In this document: in pieces, positions 63,229 through 64,000 of the stretch
Numbering within the stretch: the stretch's first letter is position 1
How the letters are laid out: every line of letters begins with the position of its first letter
From: Enterococcus lacertideformus
GTDB lineage: Bacteria > Bacillota > Bacilli > Lactobacillales > Enterococcaceae
Assembly: GCA_015680865.1 (NCBI GenBank)
Contig: JADAKE010000022.1
Span: 62,001 to 126,000, forward strand
Length of the DNA: 64,000 nucleotides
Direction: 5' to 3'
Notes under the pieces: generated by a model
Seen by the model: only the letters and a program-made list of their open reading frames with translations
Told to the model about the DNA's origin: nothing
The model's database searches: none
Made by a program: the position numbers and the translations under genes

Positions 63229-63560
63229 CAACGAACCAAGTATAGCAGATAAAATGGATTTATGCTTGTTTTTTTATCCTTTTTAATTAAAAAATGATTT
63301 CGTTTCACTTTTATTATTTCAATCACTCCCTATAATTTATTCCCTCACACTCTCTATTCCTCAAAAAAAGAACCAGATGGCAAGAATACATGTATAGGAA
63401 AGTAATTTTATATATTCTCTAAATAAATATGCTGTAGATAATTCTTCTTTCCAACCGTTATGAAGTTAATCGCTTTTTACGTTTCACTTCTGATGATAAT
63501 CTCAGTGAAGTAAAATACAGCATATCTTCTTACTGCTATATTATCTAAAAGAATTCTTTT
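63229..63560. other. Intergenic region between metK leader and tRNA cluster
   Basis: About 330 bp with no supported gene. It must contain the metK promoter. No repeat or RNA gene was recognised. Confidence 0.5.
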
Positions 63561-63592
63561 AAACAAAAAAAGATACTTAAAAAAGTATCTTT
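63561..63592 (-). terminator. tRNA cluster terminator
   Basis: AAAGATACTT (63569-63578) pairs with AAGTATCTTT (63583-63592), followed by a T-rich run on the minus strand, immediately after tRNA-Glu. Confidence 0.85.
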
Positions 63593-63594
63593 GA

Positions 63595-63666
63595 TGACCC
63601 GTACGGGATTCGAACCCGTGTTACCGCCGTGAAAGGGCGGTGTCTTAACCGCTTGACCAACGGGCC
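63595..63666 (-). tRNA. tRNA-Glu (TTC)
   Basis: 72 nt with anticodon loop CTTTCAC (anticodon TTC), acceptor stem GGCCCGT/ACGGGTC with a G-T pair, and a T-arm GGGTTCGAATCCC. Last gene of the cluster Asp-Phe-Gly-Ile-Glu. Confidence 0.95.
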
Positions 63667-63678
63667 AGATGAAATTAA

Positions 63679-63752
<74 letters not shown>

Positions 63753-63767
63753 CAACTAAAAATGTAA

Positions 63768-63838
63768 AGCGGGTGACGAGAATCGAACTCGCGACAACAG
63801 CTTGGAAGGCTGTGGTTTTACCACTAAACTACACCCGC
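63768..63838 (-). tRNA. tRNA-Gly (TCC)
   Basis: 71 nt with anticodon loop CTTCCAA (anticodon TCC), acceptor GCGGGTG/CACCCGC and T discriminator. Confidence 0.94.
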
Positions 63839-63845
63839 ATTACTA

Positions 63846-63918
63846 TGGCGCGGGACAGAATCGAACTGCCGACACATGGAGCTTCAATCCATTGCTCTAC
63901 CAACTGAGCTACCGAGCC
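63846..63918 (-). tRNA. tRNA-Phe (GAA), acceptor-stem mismatch
   Basis: 73 nt with anticodon loop TTGAAGC (anticodon GAA) and arms as expected. The acceptor stem is GGCTCGG facing CCGCGCC, so the fourth pair is T-C instead of a Watson-Crick pair. Everything else in the tRNA looks normal. Confidence 0.92.
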
Positions 63919-63923
63919 AAAAA

Positions 63924-63996
63924 CGGTCTGGACGGGACTCGAACCCGCGCCTCCTGCGTGACAGGCAGGCATTCTAACCAACTGAACTACCAGACC
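63924..63996 (-). tRNA. tRNA-Asp (GTC)
   Basis: 73 nt with anticodon loop CTGTCAC (anticodon GTC), acceptor GGTCTGG/CCAGACC and G discriminator. It is at the window edge; more tRNA genes may lie beyond. Confidence 0.95.
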
Positions 63997-64000
63997 ATAA

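Overview
The window looks like chromosomal DNA from a low-GC Gram-positive lactic acid bacterium, most likely Enterococcus of the E. faecium/hirae/durans group. This rests on several features together: an aromatic amino acid (tyrosine-type) decarboxylase, a type II-A CRISPR-Cas locus, an EfrAB-like multidrug ABC pair, a LysM-rich muramidase-2-like autolysin, a lysine-type MurE, a leuS T-box, a metK with an SMK-box (SAM-III) leader, and a Mga-type regulator repertoire. The species is inferred from protein character only; no search was run.

Layout. 0-12 kb: two broken Mga-like regulators, a P-type ATPase broken by two in-frame stops and a frameshift, an amine module (intact aromatic amino acid decarboxylase followed by two damaged permeases) and a tandem pair of DUF1622 membrane proteins. 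12.3-18.5 kb: a type II-A CRISPR-Cas locus on the minus strand (tracrRNA, broken cas9, intact cas1, cas2 and csn2, a leader and a two-repeat, one-spacer array). 19-31 kb: broken oleate hydratase, a broken zinc alcohol dehydrogenase, a broken acetyltransferase, a lactose/cellobiose PTS operon whose IIC is broken by a 16-bp tandem duplication, an msrA relic, truA and several membrane proteins. 31-38 kb: an LplABC/YesLMN-type carbohydrate ABC transporter with its two-component system, largely broken. 38-49 kb: rsuA, a polysaccharide flippase, murE, a surface protein interrupted by two stops, and leuS with its T-box. 49-60 kb: an interrupted muramidase, a broken PAP2 phosphatase, a broken radical SAM gene beside an rRNA-methylase-like gene, an integrase relic, efrAB with a divergent TetR gene, and an esterase with an internal deletion. 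60-64 kb: an MFS exporter, metK with its riboswitch, and a five-gene tRNA cluster (Asp, Phe, Gly, Ile, Glu).

The dominant theme is gene decay. About half of the protein genes carry a lesion of one of four kinds: one-base slips in short homopolymers; in-frame nonsense codons (mostly TAA); short exact or near-exact tandem duplications of 11 to 29 bp; and internal deletions of tens of codons. Homopolymer slips alone could be sequencing error, but nonsense codons, duplications and deletions are hard to explain that way, so at least part of the decay looks real. Core genes (leuS, metK, murE, truA, rsuA, the tRNAs) and some accessory genes (decarboxylase, cas1-cas2-csn2, efrAB) are intact. CRISPR-Cas fits this picture: the nuclease is destroyed while the spacer-acquisition genes remain open and the array has shrunk to one spacer.

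No clearly new multi-gene system stands out. The observations most worth checking are the effector-dead, adaptation-intact CRISPR locus, the class of short tandem duplications and mid-gene deletions, two dispersed intergenic repeat families, and several specific palindromic operators.
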